Source: Njordibacter sp028825405
Lineage (GTDB): Bacteria; Pseudomonadota; Gammaproteobacteria; Pseudomonadales; Balneatricaceae
DNA length: 64,000 bases
Reading direction: 5' to 3'
NCBI RefSeq assembly: GCF_047730065.1
Contig: NZ_CP159829.1
Span: 1,736,001 to 1,800,000 of the forward strand
Made by a program: the position numbers and the translations under genes. The notes under the pieces were generated by a model. That model worked only from the letters and a program-made list of their open reading frames with translations. It was not told the origin of the DNA and did no database searches. The first letter of the stretch is position 1, and the number at the start of each line of letters is the position of its first letter. Positions 16,096-25,699 of this stretch are shown here, piece by piece.

Positions 16096-16144
16096 GCATT
16101 TCCCGCTAACAAACCGTGTTCGGTGTTGCCTTTAGGAGATGCGC

Positions 16145-16172
16145 ATTGTAAAGATTTCTTCAGCCGTGTCAA
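16145..16172 (-). promoter_or_regulatory. Sigma-70 promoter of the tRNA-Asp/Val/Asp operon
   Basis: Minus strand: consensus -35 TTGACA (16172-16167), 16-base spacer, -10 TACAAT (16150-16145), followed directly by a GC-rich GCGC discriminator, as is typical of stringently controlled stable-RNA promoters. Confidence 0.85.
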
Positions 16173-16340
16173 ATGTTTAGGCGAAAAAAAGCAATATTTC
16201 TTTATACTGGTTAAAAACCATACAGCTTTATTAATAAATATGCACCAACGCCATATTACTTGGAACCTAACACCATATGTAATAGTCTTAGTTGCGTAAA
16301 CTAATGCCTTCTTGCCGAATACCATGTTAAGGATCTGCCC

Positions 16341-16916
16341 ATGAAACCACTACTCATTGCTTTATATTTAAGTTTGAGCGTTTTAGTTGCTGGCTGTGCC
16401 GTTAGCCCTCAAACGATTACCATAGTCCCTCAAACAAACCTTTCTGGGCCTTTTTATGGGCAAGGGCGAACTCTGACCATTGAGGTAGAAGATCGTCGCG
16501 CTAGCAGTGTTTTAGGCAGCCGTGGTGGAGTCTACGAAAGCTCGAGTGTCATCACCATTGCCAACGATATCAATGCTGCCCTGCGACTCGCTGCACAATC
16601 GTCTGCAGCCCAGTTAGGATTTGATGGGTCTAGTTCCGCTGCACCGGCACAACTCACTCTGGTGCTTGAAGAACTCAATTATGAGACTGTCACAAAAAGC
16701 CTCATCCACACCATCAGTCTAAACGCTAAAATCACCCTCATTACTACAGTTGGTGGGAGCAGCCATACGGGCCATTATCAAACTGAGAACAGTCATCAAT
16801 TTTCACAGTTGCCCGATGCCCAAAAGAATCAACAAATCATCAATGAAGTGCTCAGTACCACTCTTGAACGAGGCTTTAGTGACATCAGCTTGGCCAACTT
16901 TTTGGCCAAGAATTAA
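16341..16916 (+). CDS. YajG-family lipoprotein
   Basis: 191-residue predicted lipoprotein. The signal sequence ends in the lipobox LVAGC with Cys19 as the acylated residue. The mature part contains TLTIEVEDRRASSVLGSRGG and DINAALRLAAQSSAAQLGF, the pattern of the YajG family: a conserved DxR segment followed by a helix before a GF motif. The molecular function is unknown. AAGGA lies eight bases before the ATG. It stands alone after the tRNA operon promoter region, transcribed away from it. Confidence 0.85.
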   Translation: MKPLLIALYLSLSVLVAGCAVSPQTITIVPQTNLSGPFYGQGRTLTIEVEDRRASSVLGSRGGVYESSSVITIANDINAALRLAAQSSAAQLGFDGSSSAAPAQLTLVLEELNYETVTKSLIHTISLNAKITLITTVGGSSHTGHYQTENSHQFSQLPDAQKNQQIINEVLSTTLERGFSDISLANFLAKN

Positions 16917-16963
16917 GCTTCACGTCTAGGCTTAACTTTTTAACGTTTTATGGCCTAGATGGA

Positions 16964-17377
16964 TTATGCTTTTTTAAAATCTAAGGCCACAGAGTTAATA
17001 CAATAGCGCAGACCAGTGACTGGGGGGCCATCTGGAAATACATGACCCAAGTGAGCCCCACAATCATCACACATGACTTCAGTGCGCCTCATACCGCTGC
17101 TTACGTCTACTTCTTCTTTAATGGCGGGGCCATGGGTAGGGGCACTAAAACTAGGCCAACCACAACCTGCATCAAATTTAGACTGGCTTGAAAATAACTC
17201 TGCACCACAACAGTGACAATGATAATGGCCATTCTCAAAGTGCTGATCATAGGCCCCTGTATAAGGCCTTTCAGTGCCTTTTTGACGACACACTGCAAAA
17301 GCTTCAGGGCTTAATTCCTTTTGCCATTGCGCTTCAGTCTTAGCAGGCCCTGACTTACTATTGTGATTATCGGCCAT
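16964..17377 (-). CDS. msrB: Peptide-methionine (R)-S-oxide reductase
   Basis: Cytosolic repair enzyme reducing the R-epimer of methionine sulfoxide, 137 residues. Zinc ligands Cys54-x-x-Cys57 (YHCHCCGAELF) and Cys103-x-x-Cys106 (MCDDCGAHLGH). Family motifs FDAGCGWPSF and HVFPDGPP. The catalytic cysteine is Cys126 in LRYCINSVAL. The start ATG at 17377 has AAGGA eight bases upstream. The partner msrA lies far away at 46199-46696. Confidence 0.97.
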   Translation of the reverse strand: MADNHNSKSGPAKTEAQWQKELSPEAFAVCRQKGTERPYTGAYDQHFENGHYHCHCCGAELFSSQSKFDAGCGWPSFSAPTHGPAIKEEVDVSSGMRRTEVMCDDCGAHLGHVFPDGPPVTGLRYCINSVALDFKKA

Positions 17378-17426
17378 GATGGTATTCCTTTTAAGTGGGT
17401 AAATAGTGGATAGATAGTATCTAAAA

Positions 17427-17481
17427 GTTGCTGAATAGTTGTTACATCGTTACTGCATTGTTGCTTGATCGTTGCTAGTGG
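17427..17481. repeat. Degenerate 11-bp tandem repeat, five copies
   Basis: Five consecutive 11-base units all beginning GTT(G/A): GTTGCTGAATA, GTTGTTACATC, GTTACTGCATT, GTTGCTTGATC, GTTGCTAGTGG. They lie between msrB and alaA, upstream of both genes. The copies have diverged. Confidence 0.55.
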
Positions 17482-17579
17482 TCAAATAATACTGTTTGAT
17501 GACGCCTTTATAGGTTTATAAAGAAATTTTTTCACGTAAGATAAGATATTATTATCAAATTAGTCTTGAGATCACCTGT

Positions 17580-18794
17580 ATGAGCATGATACGCAAATCA
17601 CAAAAATTGATAAACGTATGTTATGACATTCGTGGCCCAGTGCTGGAAGAAGCCAAGCGCCTAGAAGATGAAGGCAGCCGCATTATTAAACTGAATATTG
17701 GCAACCCTGCTCCTTTCGGTTTTGAGGCACCAGAAGAAATTGTGCAGGATGTGATTTTAAATCTGCCTAATGCCCAAGGTTACTGCGATTCTAAAGGCCT
17801 ATTTGCGGCTCGTAAAGCCGTTATGCACGAAAGTCAGCGAAAGAACATCAAGAACGTCACCATAGAAGATATTTATATCGGTAATGGTGTTAGCGAACTC
17901 ATTGTTATGGCCATGCAGGGGCTCTTAAACGAAGCTGATGAAATGCTCATCCCGGCTCCCGATTACCCTCTTTGGACCGCTGCCACATCTTTATCTGGTG
18001 GCACACCTGTGCATTATCGCTGTGATGAGGACAATGGCTGGCAACCCGACCTTGAAGATATGGCTGCCAAAATTACTGATCGCACGCGCGGCATTGTGGT
18101 GATTAACCCTAACAATCCCACCGGCGCCGTTTATGACCAAACCACCCTCGAAGCCATTATTGAATTAGCACGCCAACATAATCTAATTATTTTTGCTGAT
18201 GAAATTTACGATAAAATTCTCTATGACGACGCTAAATTTATCCCTATGGCAAGCTTAGCTGATGACGTCTTGTTTATGAGCTTTAATGGTCTATCAAAAA
18301 CCTATCGCGCTGCTGGCTTTCGTTCTGGCTGGTTAGTACTATCCGGTGCCAAACTTAAAGCCAAAGACTACATTCAGGGCCTCGACATGCTCGCCAGCAT
18401 GCGCCTGTGCTCTAACGTGCCCAGCCAGTATGCAATTCAGACTGCTCTGGGTGGTTATCAAAGTATTCAAGAGTTAATTTGCGATGGCGGCCGATTGAAG
18501 CGCCAACGCGATATGGCTTGGCAAATGTTAGATGCCCTACCTGGCGTCAGTTGTCATAAACCAGAGGGCGCCTTGTATCTATTTCCCCGTTTAGACCCAG
18601 AAGTCTACGCTATTCAAAGTGATGAACAATTTGCCTTTGATCTATTGTCACAACAAAAGGTTTTAGTGGTTCAAGGCAGTGGTTTTAATTTACCTGACAG
18701 TCAACACTTTCGTATTGTATTTTTACCCTATGAAGAGCAACTCATTGAAGCGGTTGGTCGCATTGCAACCTTCTTAGGAACGCTGCGCAACTGA
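17580..18794 (+). CDS. alaA: Glutamate-pyruvate aminotransferase AlaA
   Basis: PLP-dependent class I aminotransferase making alanine from pyruvate and glutamate, 404 residues, same length as E. coli AlaA and very close to it in sequence: LINVCYDIRGPVLEEAKRLE, LNIGNPAPFGF, NAQGYCDSKGL, IYIGNGVSELIV, INPNNPTGAVY. The PLP lysine is Lys240 in NGLSKTYRAAGFRSGW. The ATG at 17580 is preferred because the E. coli protein begins at the same point; the second ATG two codons on is possible. Monocistronic. The gene at 18813-19955 converges on it. Confidence 0.96.
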   Translation: MSMIRKSQKLINVCYDIRGPVLEEAKRLEDEGSRIIKLNIGNPAPFGFEAPEEIVQDVILNLPNAQGYCDSKGLFAARKAVMHESQRKNIKNVTIEDIYIGNGVSELIVMAMQGLLNEADEMLIPAPDYPLWTAATSLSGGTPVHYRCDEDNGWQPDLEDMAAKITDRTRGIVVINPNNPTGAVYDQTTLEAIIELARQHNLIIFADEIYDKILYDDAKFIPMASLADDVLFMSFNGLSKTYRAAGFRSGWLVLSGAKLKAKDYIQGLDMLASMRLCSNVPSQYAIQTALGGYQSIQELICDGGRLKRQRDMAWQMLDALPGVSCHKPEGALYLFPRLDPEVYAIQSDEQFAFDLLSQQKVLVVQGSGFNLPDSQHFRIVFLPYEEQLIEAVGRIATFLGTLRN

Positions 18795-18812
18795 TACTCA
18801 GACTGGGGTTAA

Positions 18813-19955
18813 TTACTTAGCGACGCTGGCCTGTTGTGGATCACCTAAAGGGTAAAGTACGAGATCATGAAAACCACAAATGACTGGCACCAAGCCTGCC
18901 ATTTCTTGATCTAATTGTGGGTCACCCGAATCCACCAACAATGGGCGTCCTTGCAGGGCTTTGAGTTTGGTTTTAGTGGCCACGATGTGAATATTAATCA
19001 AACCTAATTGTTTGATTAATGGCGCACTGAGTTGTTGATTACCACGGCCTAATATGTGCCCCTGCCCCCCAATTAAGGTAATAAAAAGTTGGCTTGCATG
19101 ATGCTCGGTTAAAGTGAGCAATTGTTGGGCTGTCACATCACTAGCAATCACCTGCCCATCTTCAACTACGTCAACTCCCAAAAGACTATTGGCTAGGCCT
19201 AAATAATCCATTACCGCCGCAATCGTTGAGCCAGAGCCCATGATATATCGGATTCCAGGGTCCATGAGTTCTTCGATATGAGCGGCGATGTCATCAAGCA
19301 CTAGGGCTTCAACCTCTTTAGACCCAGGCTTTGCACTGTCCTTGGTGGCCTGCATGTACTGATGTGACTCTGGCACTTGTAGTTCACCGTAATACCGGGC
19401 TTTTACTCGACCTGCACGAAACTCCTGTTCATCGATGTCGCGCACTTCTTGGCTGCGTAAGCTCACCAACTCACCCTTTATTAACTGAGCAATCACCTGC
19501 CCTGCTGCCATGGGAGTAATGCCATAGACTCCAGAGTGAATTTTTACTCCAGCTGGGATGCCCACCACAGGCACTTGGTCACCAATTGCTGACAGTAAAT
19601 CTCTGGCTGTGCCATCTCCACCCACAAAAACCAGCAAGTCGACCCCTCGTGTTAACAACATTTGCGCTGCTGATATAGTATCTGCAGCGCTTGAAGGCTG
19701 AGTTTTAGCTTTACCAACCACCTCGGTCTTCAAACCTGCGGACAAGGCGCAGTTGGCTCCCATGTCACCGGCAAAGGCATACACACACACGTCTAAATCG
19801 GCTACCTCGGCTAAGGCCTGCAGACAGCGTGCGTTGGCTTTGGGAACGGCCCCAAGAGCAAGAGCTTCAGAGGCTACGTCATCACTCCCTTTTAAAGCCA
19901 CACTGCCACCCAATCCAGCCAAGGGGTTAATGATTAAACCAATGTTAAACGTCAT
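18813..19955 (-). CDS. ATP-NAD kinase (AcoX) family protein
   Basis: 380-residue protein with the NAD-kinase/diacylglycerol-kinase-like signature GGDGTARD (VFVGGDGTARDLLSAI, about residue 110) and an N-terminal GLIINPLAGLGG, both as in the AcoX-like ATP-NAD kinase group. VVGIPAGVKIHSGVYGI and MGSGSTIAAV are further family segments. Its substrate is not established for most members; NAD phosphorylation is inferred from the fold. The ATG directly follows the pdxB stop (TAAATG), so the two are translationally coupled. Confidence 0.85.
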   Translation of the reverse strand: MTFNIGLIINPLAGLGGSVALKGSDDVASEALALGAVPKANARCLQALAEVADLDVCVYAFAGDMGANCALSAGLKTEVVGKAKTQPSSAADTISAAQMLLTRGVDLLVFVGGDGTARDLLSAIGDQVPVVGIPAGVKIHSGVYGITPMAAGQVIAQLIKGELVSLRSQEVRDIDEQEFRAGRVKARYYGELQVPESHQYMQATKDSAKPGSKEVEALVLDDIAAHIEELMDPGIRYIMGSGSTIAAVMDYLGLANSLLGVDVVEDGQVIASDVTAQQLLTLTEHHASQLFITLIGGQGHILGRGNQQLSAPLIKQLGLINIHIVATKTKLKALQGRPLLVDSGDPQLDQEMAGLVPVICGFHDLVLYPLGDPQQASVAK

Positions 19956-21089
19956 TTAATGTATCTCTTGTTCAATACTAAAACCCAAACCGTGCATCAT
20001 GTCTTCGCTCTCAGCATGAGTGATTCCCTGCAGTGTGAGGCTGGAAAATTCACGCCTCACTGGATAATTTTTGCGCAGTAGATCAAAGTCATCACCTCGA
20101 CGCATGCGTGTGTCGTCTTGCATTAACGGATAAACATGGCTGCACGCAAGAGCGAGTATCTCTTGCGCGCTTGTATCTGCTTTGATGAATAACTCGGCTA
20201 GGTCTGGCTTTGGTATTAAGGGGCCTAACTTGTGTTTAACTTCAATACCAAAATGTTCACACAAAGCCTGATAAATCATATTGGTACCACGCATTTTTCC
20301 TTCTAAAGAATGGCCTGCTATATGCGGTGTCACACAATGGGAATAGTCAAATAAACTTTTGTCTATGTGAGGTTCGTGATGCCAAACATCCAAAAATAAA
20401 TGTAAATCATGCAGCTGTTGCTGACGTACCAAAAGCGCCTGCTGATCAACCACTTCACCTCGTCCAGCGCTAATCAATACGGTTCCTTTAGCTAAATTTT
20501 TGATGCGTTCTTGGTGCAGCAAGTTTTCTGTGGCATGCACACCCGTTTTAGTCAGTGGCGTATGCAAACACACAATTTGGCATCGACCTAGCAACTCATC
20601 TAACTCAACAAAACCTTGGTGCCCTGCATCCACTTTGGGGGGATCACATTGAAGTATGCTAAAACCTGCCTTTTGTAAACGCTCAGCCAAACGGCTACCC
20701 ACATTACCCGCCCCCACAATGCCAATCGTTTGTTGTCGAGGATCAATGCCAAGAGTTTGCCAAGCATGGTTAATACAAGCGATCACATAGTCCCCAACTC
20801 CAGCTGCATTGCAGCCAGGCGCATTGCGCCACACAATATTGTTAGCGTCCATATAGTCTATGGCTAAGTGGTCTGTGCCTATGGTACAAGTACCCACAAA
20901 CTTAACCTTGCTATGCTCTAATAAAGCGGGGGTCACTTTGGCCGTTGAGCGCAAAACCAATGCATCGGCTTGGGCTACTTGCAGGGCACTAATTGAACGG
21001 CCGTTGATCCTCGTAATGTGGGCTATGTCGCCAAATAATTCATCAAGTAACAAAATATTTTCATCAGCTACTAAGTTGATTTTAATCAT
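19956..21089 (-). CDS. pdxB: Erythronate-4-phosphate dehydrogenase
   Basis: D-isomer-specific 2-hydroxyacid dehydrogenase acting in the second step of pyridoxal 5'-phosphate synthesis. The ATG at 21089 (TAGGA seven bases upstream) is preferred to one 20 codons earlier that overlaps trmH; it yields 377 residues, as usual. Motifs: VRSTAKV-like VLRSTAKVTP, VGTCTIGTDH, RNAPGCNAAGVGDYV, the Rossmann GIVGAGNVGSRL (about 123-134), ISAGRGEVVDQ, LDVWHHEP, and catalytic-His segment TPHIAGHSLEGK. The C-terminal PdxB dimerisation domain is present. It sits between trmH (ten-base gap) and the NAD-kinase-like gene. Confidence 0.96.
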   Translation of the reverse strand: MIKINLVADENILLLDELFGDIAHITRINGRSISALQVAQADALVLRSTAKVTPALLEHSKVKFVGTCTIGTDHLAIDYMDANNIVWRNAPGCNAAGVGDYVIACINHAWQTLGIDPRQQTIGIVGAGNVGSRLAERLQKAGFSILQCDPPKVDAGHQGFVELDELLGRCQIVCLHTPLTKTGVHATENLLHQERIKNLAKGTVLISAGRGEVVDQQALLVRQQQLHDLHLFLDVWHHEPHIDKSLFDYSHCVTPHIAGHSLEGKMRGTNMIYQALCEHFGIEVKHKLGPLIPKPDLAELFIKADTSAQEILALACSHVYPLMQDDTRMRRGDDFDLLRKNYPVRREFSSLTLQGITHAESEDMMHGLGFSIEQEIH

Positions 21090-21099
21090 TAATTCAGTC

Positions 21100-21807
21100 C
21101 TAGTTGGGCAGCAAGACACGCAGGCTTTGGTCTTGCAAAGCGCTCGCATGCCACAGGTTCAGGTTTATGATGCTGCCATCAGTGTCCATCGCTGGATAAT
21201 CTATCTTAAGACGATGGCAAAAGTCTGCTACTTTTGGGTGGCTCCAACGAAACAGGGTTTGATCATATTCTTTGCCTACCAATTGTGGAATTTCATAGTG
21301 ACCATTTAACTCGCGCTGACGCTGAACCTCAAGCAAGATAATGGCGGCTGCTGCCGAAACATTAAACGATTGCACCATGCCAAGCATGGGGATCACAACT
21401 TGATGATCAGAAGCTTTCACGGCTGTGGGGCTTACACCATGCATTTCTGCACCCAATATTAAAGCTGTGGGCTGGGTGTAATCCAATGTGCGGTAATCAA
21501 CAGCTTGATCACTAAAGTGGGCTGAAACTATCTGCATGCCCTTTTGCCTAGCCGTGTTCAGCGCACTGTCAATATGCTCATGGGCCACTACATTGACCCA
21601 TTGTTGACTACCTAGGGCAGTGCCCTTGTGGGCCCCAGCCTTTCCCTTTGCTGCGACCACATGGGCATTGTGAATACCCACTGCATCACAGGTGCGCACG
21701 AGCGCTGCAATATTTTGAGCTTTATTCACTTGATCCGTAATGATGGTCAAATCTAGCTGACGGGAGGCTAACGTGGCTTTATATTTTGCCAAACGAGCAG
21801 GGGTCAT
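21100..21807 (-). CDS. trmH: tRNA (guanosine(18)-2'-O)-methyltransferase
   Basis: SpoU-family knotted methyltransferase modifying G18 of tRNA, 235 residues. The three family motifs are present: NKAQNIAALVRTCDAVG (motif 1), TALILGAEMHGVS (motif 2) and IPMLGMVQSFNVSAAAAI (motif 3, containing the knot and SAM-binding residues). The C-terminal tail after the SPOUT domain (HYEIPQLVGKEYDQTLFRW) fits TrmH rather than RlmB. First gene of a minus-strand run with pdxB and the NAD-kinase-like gene. The ribosome-binding site is weak. Confidence 0.93.
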   Translation of the reverse strand: MTPARLAKYKATLASRQLDLTIITDQVNKAQNIAALVRTCDAVGIHNAHVVAAKGKAGAHKGTALGSQQWVNVVAHEHIDSALNTARQKGMQIVSAHFSDQAVDYRTLDYTQPTALILGAEMHGVSPTAVKASDHQVVIPMLGMVQSFNVSAAAAIILLEVQRQRELNGHYEIPQLVGKEYDQTLFRWSHPKVADFCHRLKIDYPAMDTDGSIINLNLWHASALQDQSLRVLLPN

Positions 21808-21919
21808 AGTTTTCCAACAAAAGGGTTATTTATAAGCTGCCAATGATACCAATTTATTGCTTAGATTTGTTACACTGCGAACACCATAAAGGTTTATATT
21901 ACGATTCACTACCCAATCA

Positions 21920-22789
21920 ATGACACAAAACGACGCACGACCTATTATTGCTTACCAAGGCCATCAAGGTGCTTATTCACACTTATCTTGCCAGCGGGTG
22001 TTTCCCAACTACATAGCCAAAGCCTGCATGACCTTTAGCGACGCTATGGCCATGGTAGAGCGAGGCGCTGCTCAGATTGCGATGATCCCTGTTGAAAACT
22101 CTACCGCAGGCCGTGTGGAGGAAATTTATCGCCAATTACCCCACACATCCTTGTACATTATTGGTGAGCATTACGAACCCGTTAATCATTGTTTGGTAGC
22201 TTTTAAAAACACGTCCTTAGAGCAGATAAAAACGGTGGGGTCGCACCCGCAAGCTTTAGCTCAATGTGGCAAACGCCTGACCCAGCTTGGCATACTCCCC
22301 ATAGCCACATTAGACACTGCCGGGGCTGCCCTTGAAGTCAGTCAAAAAGGTGACCCTAGCCATGGTGCTATTGCATCTAGCTTAGCTGCAGAACTTTATA
22401 ATTTAGACATTTTGCAGGAATATTTCCAAGATGTTAAAGGCAACACCACCCGATTTCTAATATTATCGCTTGAACATACGATTCCTAAACAAGTGATGCA
22501 CCAAAAATACATCACTTCGTTTTTGTTCACGGTACGCAATATGCCATCGGCTTTATACAAAGCCATGGGAGGCTTAGCCACTAACAATGTCAATCTAATC
22601 AAGCTAGAAAGCTACACCCCAGATGGACGCATGGTAGCCACGCAATTTCATATCGATGCTGAAGCTCACCCCAACGATGCCAACATGATTCTAGCTATGG
22701 ATGAACTGGCCTATTTTGCCAAGGACATTCGCATGCTCGGCACTTACGCTGCCAGTGATTATCGTTACCTTGATGTTGAACTTCGCTAA
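21920..22789 (+). CDS. pheA: Prephenate dehydratase, monofunctional
   Basis: Converts prephenate to phenylpyruvate in phenylalanine synthesis. 289 residues, without the chorismate mutase domain fused in the E. coli enzyme. The N-terminal domain starts IIAYQGHQGAYSH, with PVENSTAGRV and the catalytic TRF motif in GNTTRFLIL. A C-terminal ACT domain (about 195-280) carries the phenylalanine-sensing motif as KLESYTPDGRM, here ESYT rather than the commoner ESRP. There is no good Shine-Dalgarno before the ATG. It is divergent from trmH and followed by the SCO1 gene. Confidence 0.93.
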   Translation: MTQNDARPIIAYQGHQGAYSHLSCQRVFPNYIAKACMTFSDAMAMVERGAAQIAMIPVENSTAGRVEEIYRQLPHTSLYIIGEHYEPVNHCLVAFKNTSLEQIKTVGSHPQALAQCGKRLTQLGILPIATLDTAGAALEVSQKGDPSHGAIASSLAAELYNLDILQEYFQDVKGNTTRFLILSLEHTIPKQVMHQKYITSFLFTVRNMPSALYKAMGGLATNNVNLIKLESYTPDGRMVATQFHIDAEAHPNDANMILAMDELAYFAKDIRMLGTYAASDYRYLDVELR

Positions 22790-22865
22790 CCAAGGCTCGT
22801 TGAGTCCTAATCCATAAGTTTGGCAGCTATTGACACCCAACTATCCAATACCAGGAACCCAACCT

Positions 22866-23465
22866 ATGTCCCAATCAATGAAAGTACTTTATGCACTAGG
22901 CCTTATTCTGCTTTTTGTTGCAGGTCTAATGCTAGCCAAATATAACCCTTGGACAGAGCAAAATAACGCAAATTTAGGTTATGCAAATTTAGGTGGGGAT
23001 TTTGTTTTAGAAAGTAATACTGGACCGGTCAAGCTGCAAGATTTTCGCGGCCAGATGGTGCTCATGTATTTTGGCTTTACTTCATGTCCAGAGGTATGCC
23101 CCACTGCCTTGTCTTCTATGGCGGCTAGCATGCGTCAATTAACACCCAGTCAAGAAGCTCAAATCCAACCTTTGTTTGTTAGTGTCGATCCAGAACGAGA
23201 TAGCCTAGATAACTTAGCGAAATATAGTCGTTACTTTCACCCGCGCATGCTTGGTCTTACGGGGGACATCAAAACCCTTGATCAGTTAGTAAAAAACTAC
23301 GCCGCATATTACAGTTACATCCCCTTAGAAAACTCAGCCTTAACCTACACCGTTGATCACACATCCCGCATCTATTTTATTGGCCGCGAAGGTGAACTAA
23401 TCAGCACCATCGCCCACAACACATCAGTGGATGATATTGCAGCCTTAGTCAAGCAACATTTTTAA
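22866..23465 (+). CDS. SCO1/SenC family copper chaperone
   Basis: Membrane-anchored thioredoxin-fold protein implicated in copper delivery to cytochrome oxidase. The ATG at 22866 is preferred to a TTG 12 codons upstream; it gives 199 residues with an N-terminal anchor (VLYALGLILLFVAGLMLA). Copper ligands: Cys74 and Cys78 in TSCPEVCPTAL and His165 in VDHTSRIYFI. PLFVSVDPERD is a family motif. No oxidase genes are adjacent. Confidence 0.92.
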   Translation: MSQSMKVLYALGLILLFVAGLMLAKYNPWTEQNNANLGYANLGGDFVLESNTGPVKLQDFRGQMVLMYFGFTSCPEVCPTALSSMAASMRQLTPSQEAQIQPLFVSVDPERDSLDNLAKYSRYFHPRMLGLTGDIKTLDQLVKNYAAYYSYIPLENSALTYTVDHTSRIYFIGREGELISTIAHNTSVDDIAALVKQHF

Positions 23466-23506
23466 GCTGTTTTCTTTTCTAAGCTGCTTTCTTTAACGCG
23501 ATAGGC

Positions 23507-24103
23507 TCAAGTAATGGTAGGCCTTTCGAACTTAACCTCTTCGTCAGGCCAATATAGGTGTTCAAGCAACACCTGCCCACCATAGGTTTGTTTTAACTGC
23601 GCTAACCATAATCCGGCTTGGGGCGGCAAGCCATGGCTAAAAAAAGATCGGGCCTGACTTGACACGGCCAACCGAAAGGCTAAGTCATCAGATGTTCCAG
23701 CTGTGAGGTTGTCGGCGCTGGCCACAAAAACTTGTCGACTAGCCAAACTGAATAACCACTCCAGTGCTTGGGGTTTGATTTCTACTTTTTCAAATTCTTT
23801 TTGCTGTTGCTTGCTGCGGCCATCTGGCTGATACCAATAGCCAAAGTCTTCAAGTAAGCGCCGGGCATCTCCAGCAACACACCAATGGGATATTTCATGT
23901 AACGCACTGGCAAAATGACCATGGGCGAAGACAATTTGATGATGGGCTCGATGGCGATTGGCCGGTTCATAAACAGGCTGATCTAGTTCACCTTGTCGGC
24001 CATCACATACAGCACACACTAACTGCGTATTGTATGATGCTGTGAACAAATCATTAAATAGATCAATAACCTTTTGACACTGACATGGGCTGGATTTGGG
24101 CAT
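23507..24103 (-). CDS. epmC: Elongation factor P hydroxylase
   Basis: EpmC (YfcM) hydroxylates the modified lysine of elongation factor P. 198 residues. The metal-binding motif His69-Glu-Ile-Ser-His73 in ALHEISHWCVAG is diagnostic, followed by the family's DFGYWYQPDGRS. NRHRAHHQIVFAHGHFASAL precedes it. The start ATG at 24103 is about 80 bases from the divergent MATE gene. EpmA, EpmB and efp are not in the window. Confidence 0.93.
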   Translation of the reverse strand: MPKSSPCQCQKVIDLFNDLFTASYNTQLVCAVCDGRQGELDQPVYEPANRHRAHHQIVFAHGHFASALHEISHWCVAGDARRLLEDFGYWYQPDGRSKQQQKEFEKVEIKPQALEWLFSLASRQVFVASADNLTAGTSDDLAFRLAVSSQARSFFSHGLPPQAGLWLAQLKQTYGGQVLLEHLYWPDEEVKFERPTIT

Positions 24104-24181
24104 GAGTTAAGCGTGGCCGAAGACATAGAAAAGCGGTATTATAGCCCATCTTTTTTTCCGCCAAAACTTTGGTTTTTTTTA

Positions 24182-25567
24182 ATGCCCCAGTCAATGAGTC
24201 ACACCTATAGTTTAGCAGCCATGGGCCAAGAATTACGCCAATTCTTGCGTCTGGGTACTCCCATCCTTATAGCTGAAGTACTGCATATGAGTGCCAGTTT
24301 TGTTGATACAGTCATGGCAGGTCGCTATAGTTCAGCCGACTTAGCGGCTGTGGCAGTCGGCTCAAGCATGTTATTTCCTGTGTTGATTTTAATGATGGGG
24401 GTTATTATGGCTACAACCCCTACAGTTGCTCAGTATTTTGGTGCCAAAAAAATTACTTTAATCGGTCCTTTTGTACAGCAATCCTTGTGGCTGGCTACTA
24501 TTTTAGGCTGTTTGGCAGTGGGATTATTATATGCTTTAGACCCATTATTTGATTGGCTAGACATCCAAGACCCCATCAAAGGTATCGGCTTAGATTATTT
24601 ACATGCAGCGGCCCTAAGCTTGCCTGCTGTGGCCATTATGCAAAGTTTACGCAGTTTTAGTGAAGGTTTAGGTATTACTAAGCCGATGGTGTATTTTAGT
24701 TTGTTAGGCTTATTGATCAATATCCCTATGAACTATATTTTTATCTACGGAAAGTTTGGTGTGCCCGAAATGGGAGGAGTTGGATGTGGCTGGGCCACTG
24801 CTTTAAGCATGTGGGCCAGCGTTATTGGCATGGCTATTTATGTATATGCCAAACCTGTTTATCACCAGTGTGCCATGTTCACTCAATTCGATTGGCCACA
24901 ACTGAAAACCCAAATGAGTATTTTAAAGGTGGGATTACCTATTGGGTTTTCTATTTTTATTGAAGCCACCATGTTCGCTATAGTCGCACTATTATTAGCG
25001 CCTTTAGGCGCTGACATTGTCGCTGCACATCAGCTCGTCCTCAACTTTGCAAGTATATGTTTTATTCTGCCACTCAGTATTGGTATGGCACTGACAATAC
25101 GTGTAGGCCATGGTATCGGTGGCAACCTACCCGACCAGGTAAAACGTTCCGTGTTAGTTGGATTTAGCCTAGCCTTAGGCCTATCAAGTCTCACTTGTTT
25201 GGTGATGCTCATACTGCCCATCACTTTAGCGAGTATTTATACCACTGAGCCTTTGGTGCTCGACATCGCTGCGAGCTTATTTATTTTTGCTGCTTTATTT
25301 CAATTTTCTGATGCTTTTCAGATTGCAGCCAATGGCGCATTGCGTGGTTTTAAAGACACCGCCAAACCGTTACTACTTATTTTTATCTCATACTGGCTCA
25401 TTGGCTTACCCTTAGGTTATTTATTGGGGATGACAGATCTAATTTACCCCATAATGGGTGCTGCTGGCTTTTGGATTGGTATTATTTTTGGCCTCAGTAT
25501 AGCAGCCGTTCTATTATGTCTGCGTCTTTGGCGGGTGCTGCGTAAACCATTTCCGCAACCACACTAG
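24182..25567 (+). CDS. MATE family efflux transporter, NorM-like
   Basis: Multidrug/sodium antiporter with 12 predicted membrane segments and two repeated MatE domains, 461 residues from the ATG at 24182; an in-frame start at 24074 would overlap the divergent epmC and is not expected. An alternative ATG lies at 24194. Motifs: GTPILIAEVLHMSASFVDTV in helix 1, the membrane-proximal GFKDTAKP, and the second-half equivalents GLPIGFSIFIEATMF. The length equals NorM. Substrate is unknown. No recognisable ribosome-binding site precedes it. Confidence 0.92.
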   Translation: MPQSMSHTYSLAAMGQELRQFLRLGTPILIAEVLHMSASFVDTVMAGRYSSADLAAVAVGSSMLFPVLILMMGVIMATTPTVAQYFGAKKITLIGPFVQQSLWLATILGCLAVGLLYALDPLFDWLDIQDPIKGIGLDYLHAAALSLPAVAIMQSLRSFSEGLGITKPMVYFSLLGLLINIPMNYIFIYGKFGVPEMGGVGCGWATALSMWASVIGMAIYVYAKPVYHQCAMFTQFDWPQLKTQMSILKVGLPIGFSIFIEATMFAIVALLLAPLGADIVAAHQLVLNFASICFILPLSIGMALTIRVGHGIGGNLPDQVKRSVLVGFSLALGLSSLTCLVMLILPITLASIYTTEPLVLDIAASLFIFAALFQFSDAFQIAANGALRGFKDTAKPLLLIFISYWLIGLPLGYLLGMTDLIYPIMGAAGFWIGIIFGLSIAAVLLCLRLWRVLRKPFPQPH

Positions 25568-25699
25568 GTTGAATTATCAGTGCGCGCCACTAGATAACTT
25601 AGACAGATTTTAAAAGTAACCCTTAGCAAGCATAATGCTACTGAGTTTTAGTGAAAAATCACGTATCATAGCTGCTACTAAACTAATGAAGAGACGACC

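Noticed and set aside
15885..16299. Open frames of 63 and 93 codons over the tRNA cluster
   Set aside because: They read across tRNA genes and their composition is explained by the tRNA sequences.
21090..21149. N-terminal extension of PdxB
   Set aside because: The extra 20 residues overlap trmH and the ATG at 21089 has a ribosome-binding site and matches the family start.
24074..24181. 36-codon N-terminal extension of the MATE transporter
   Set aside because: It would overlap the divergent epmC start and has no membrane or family character.
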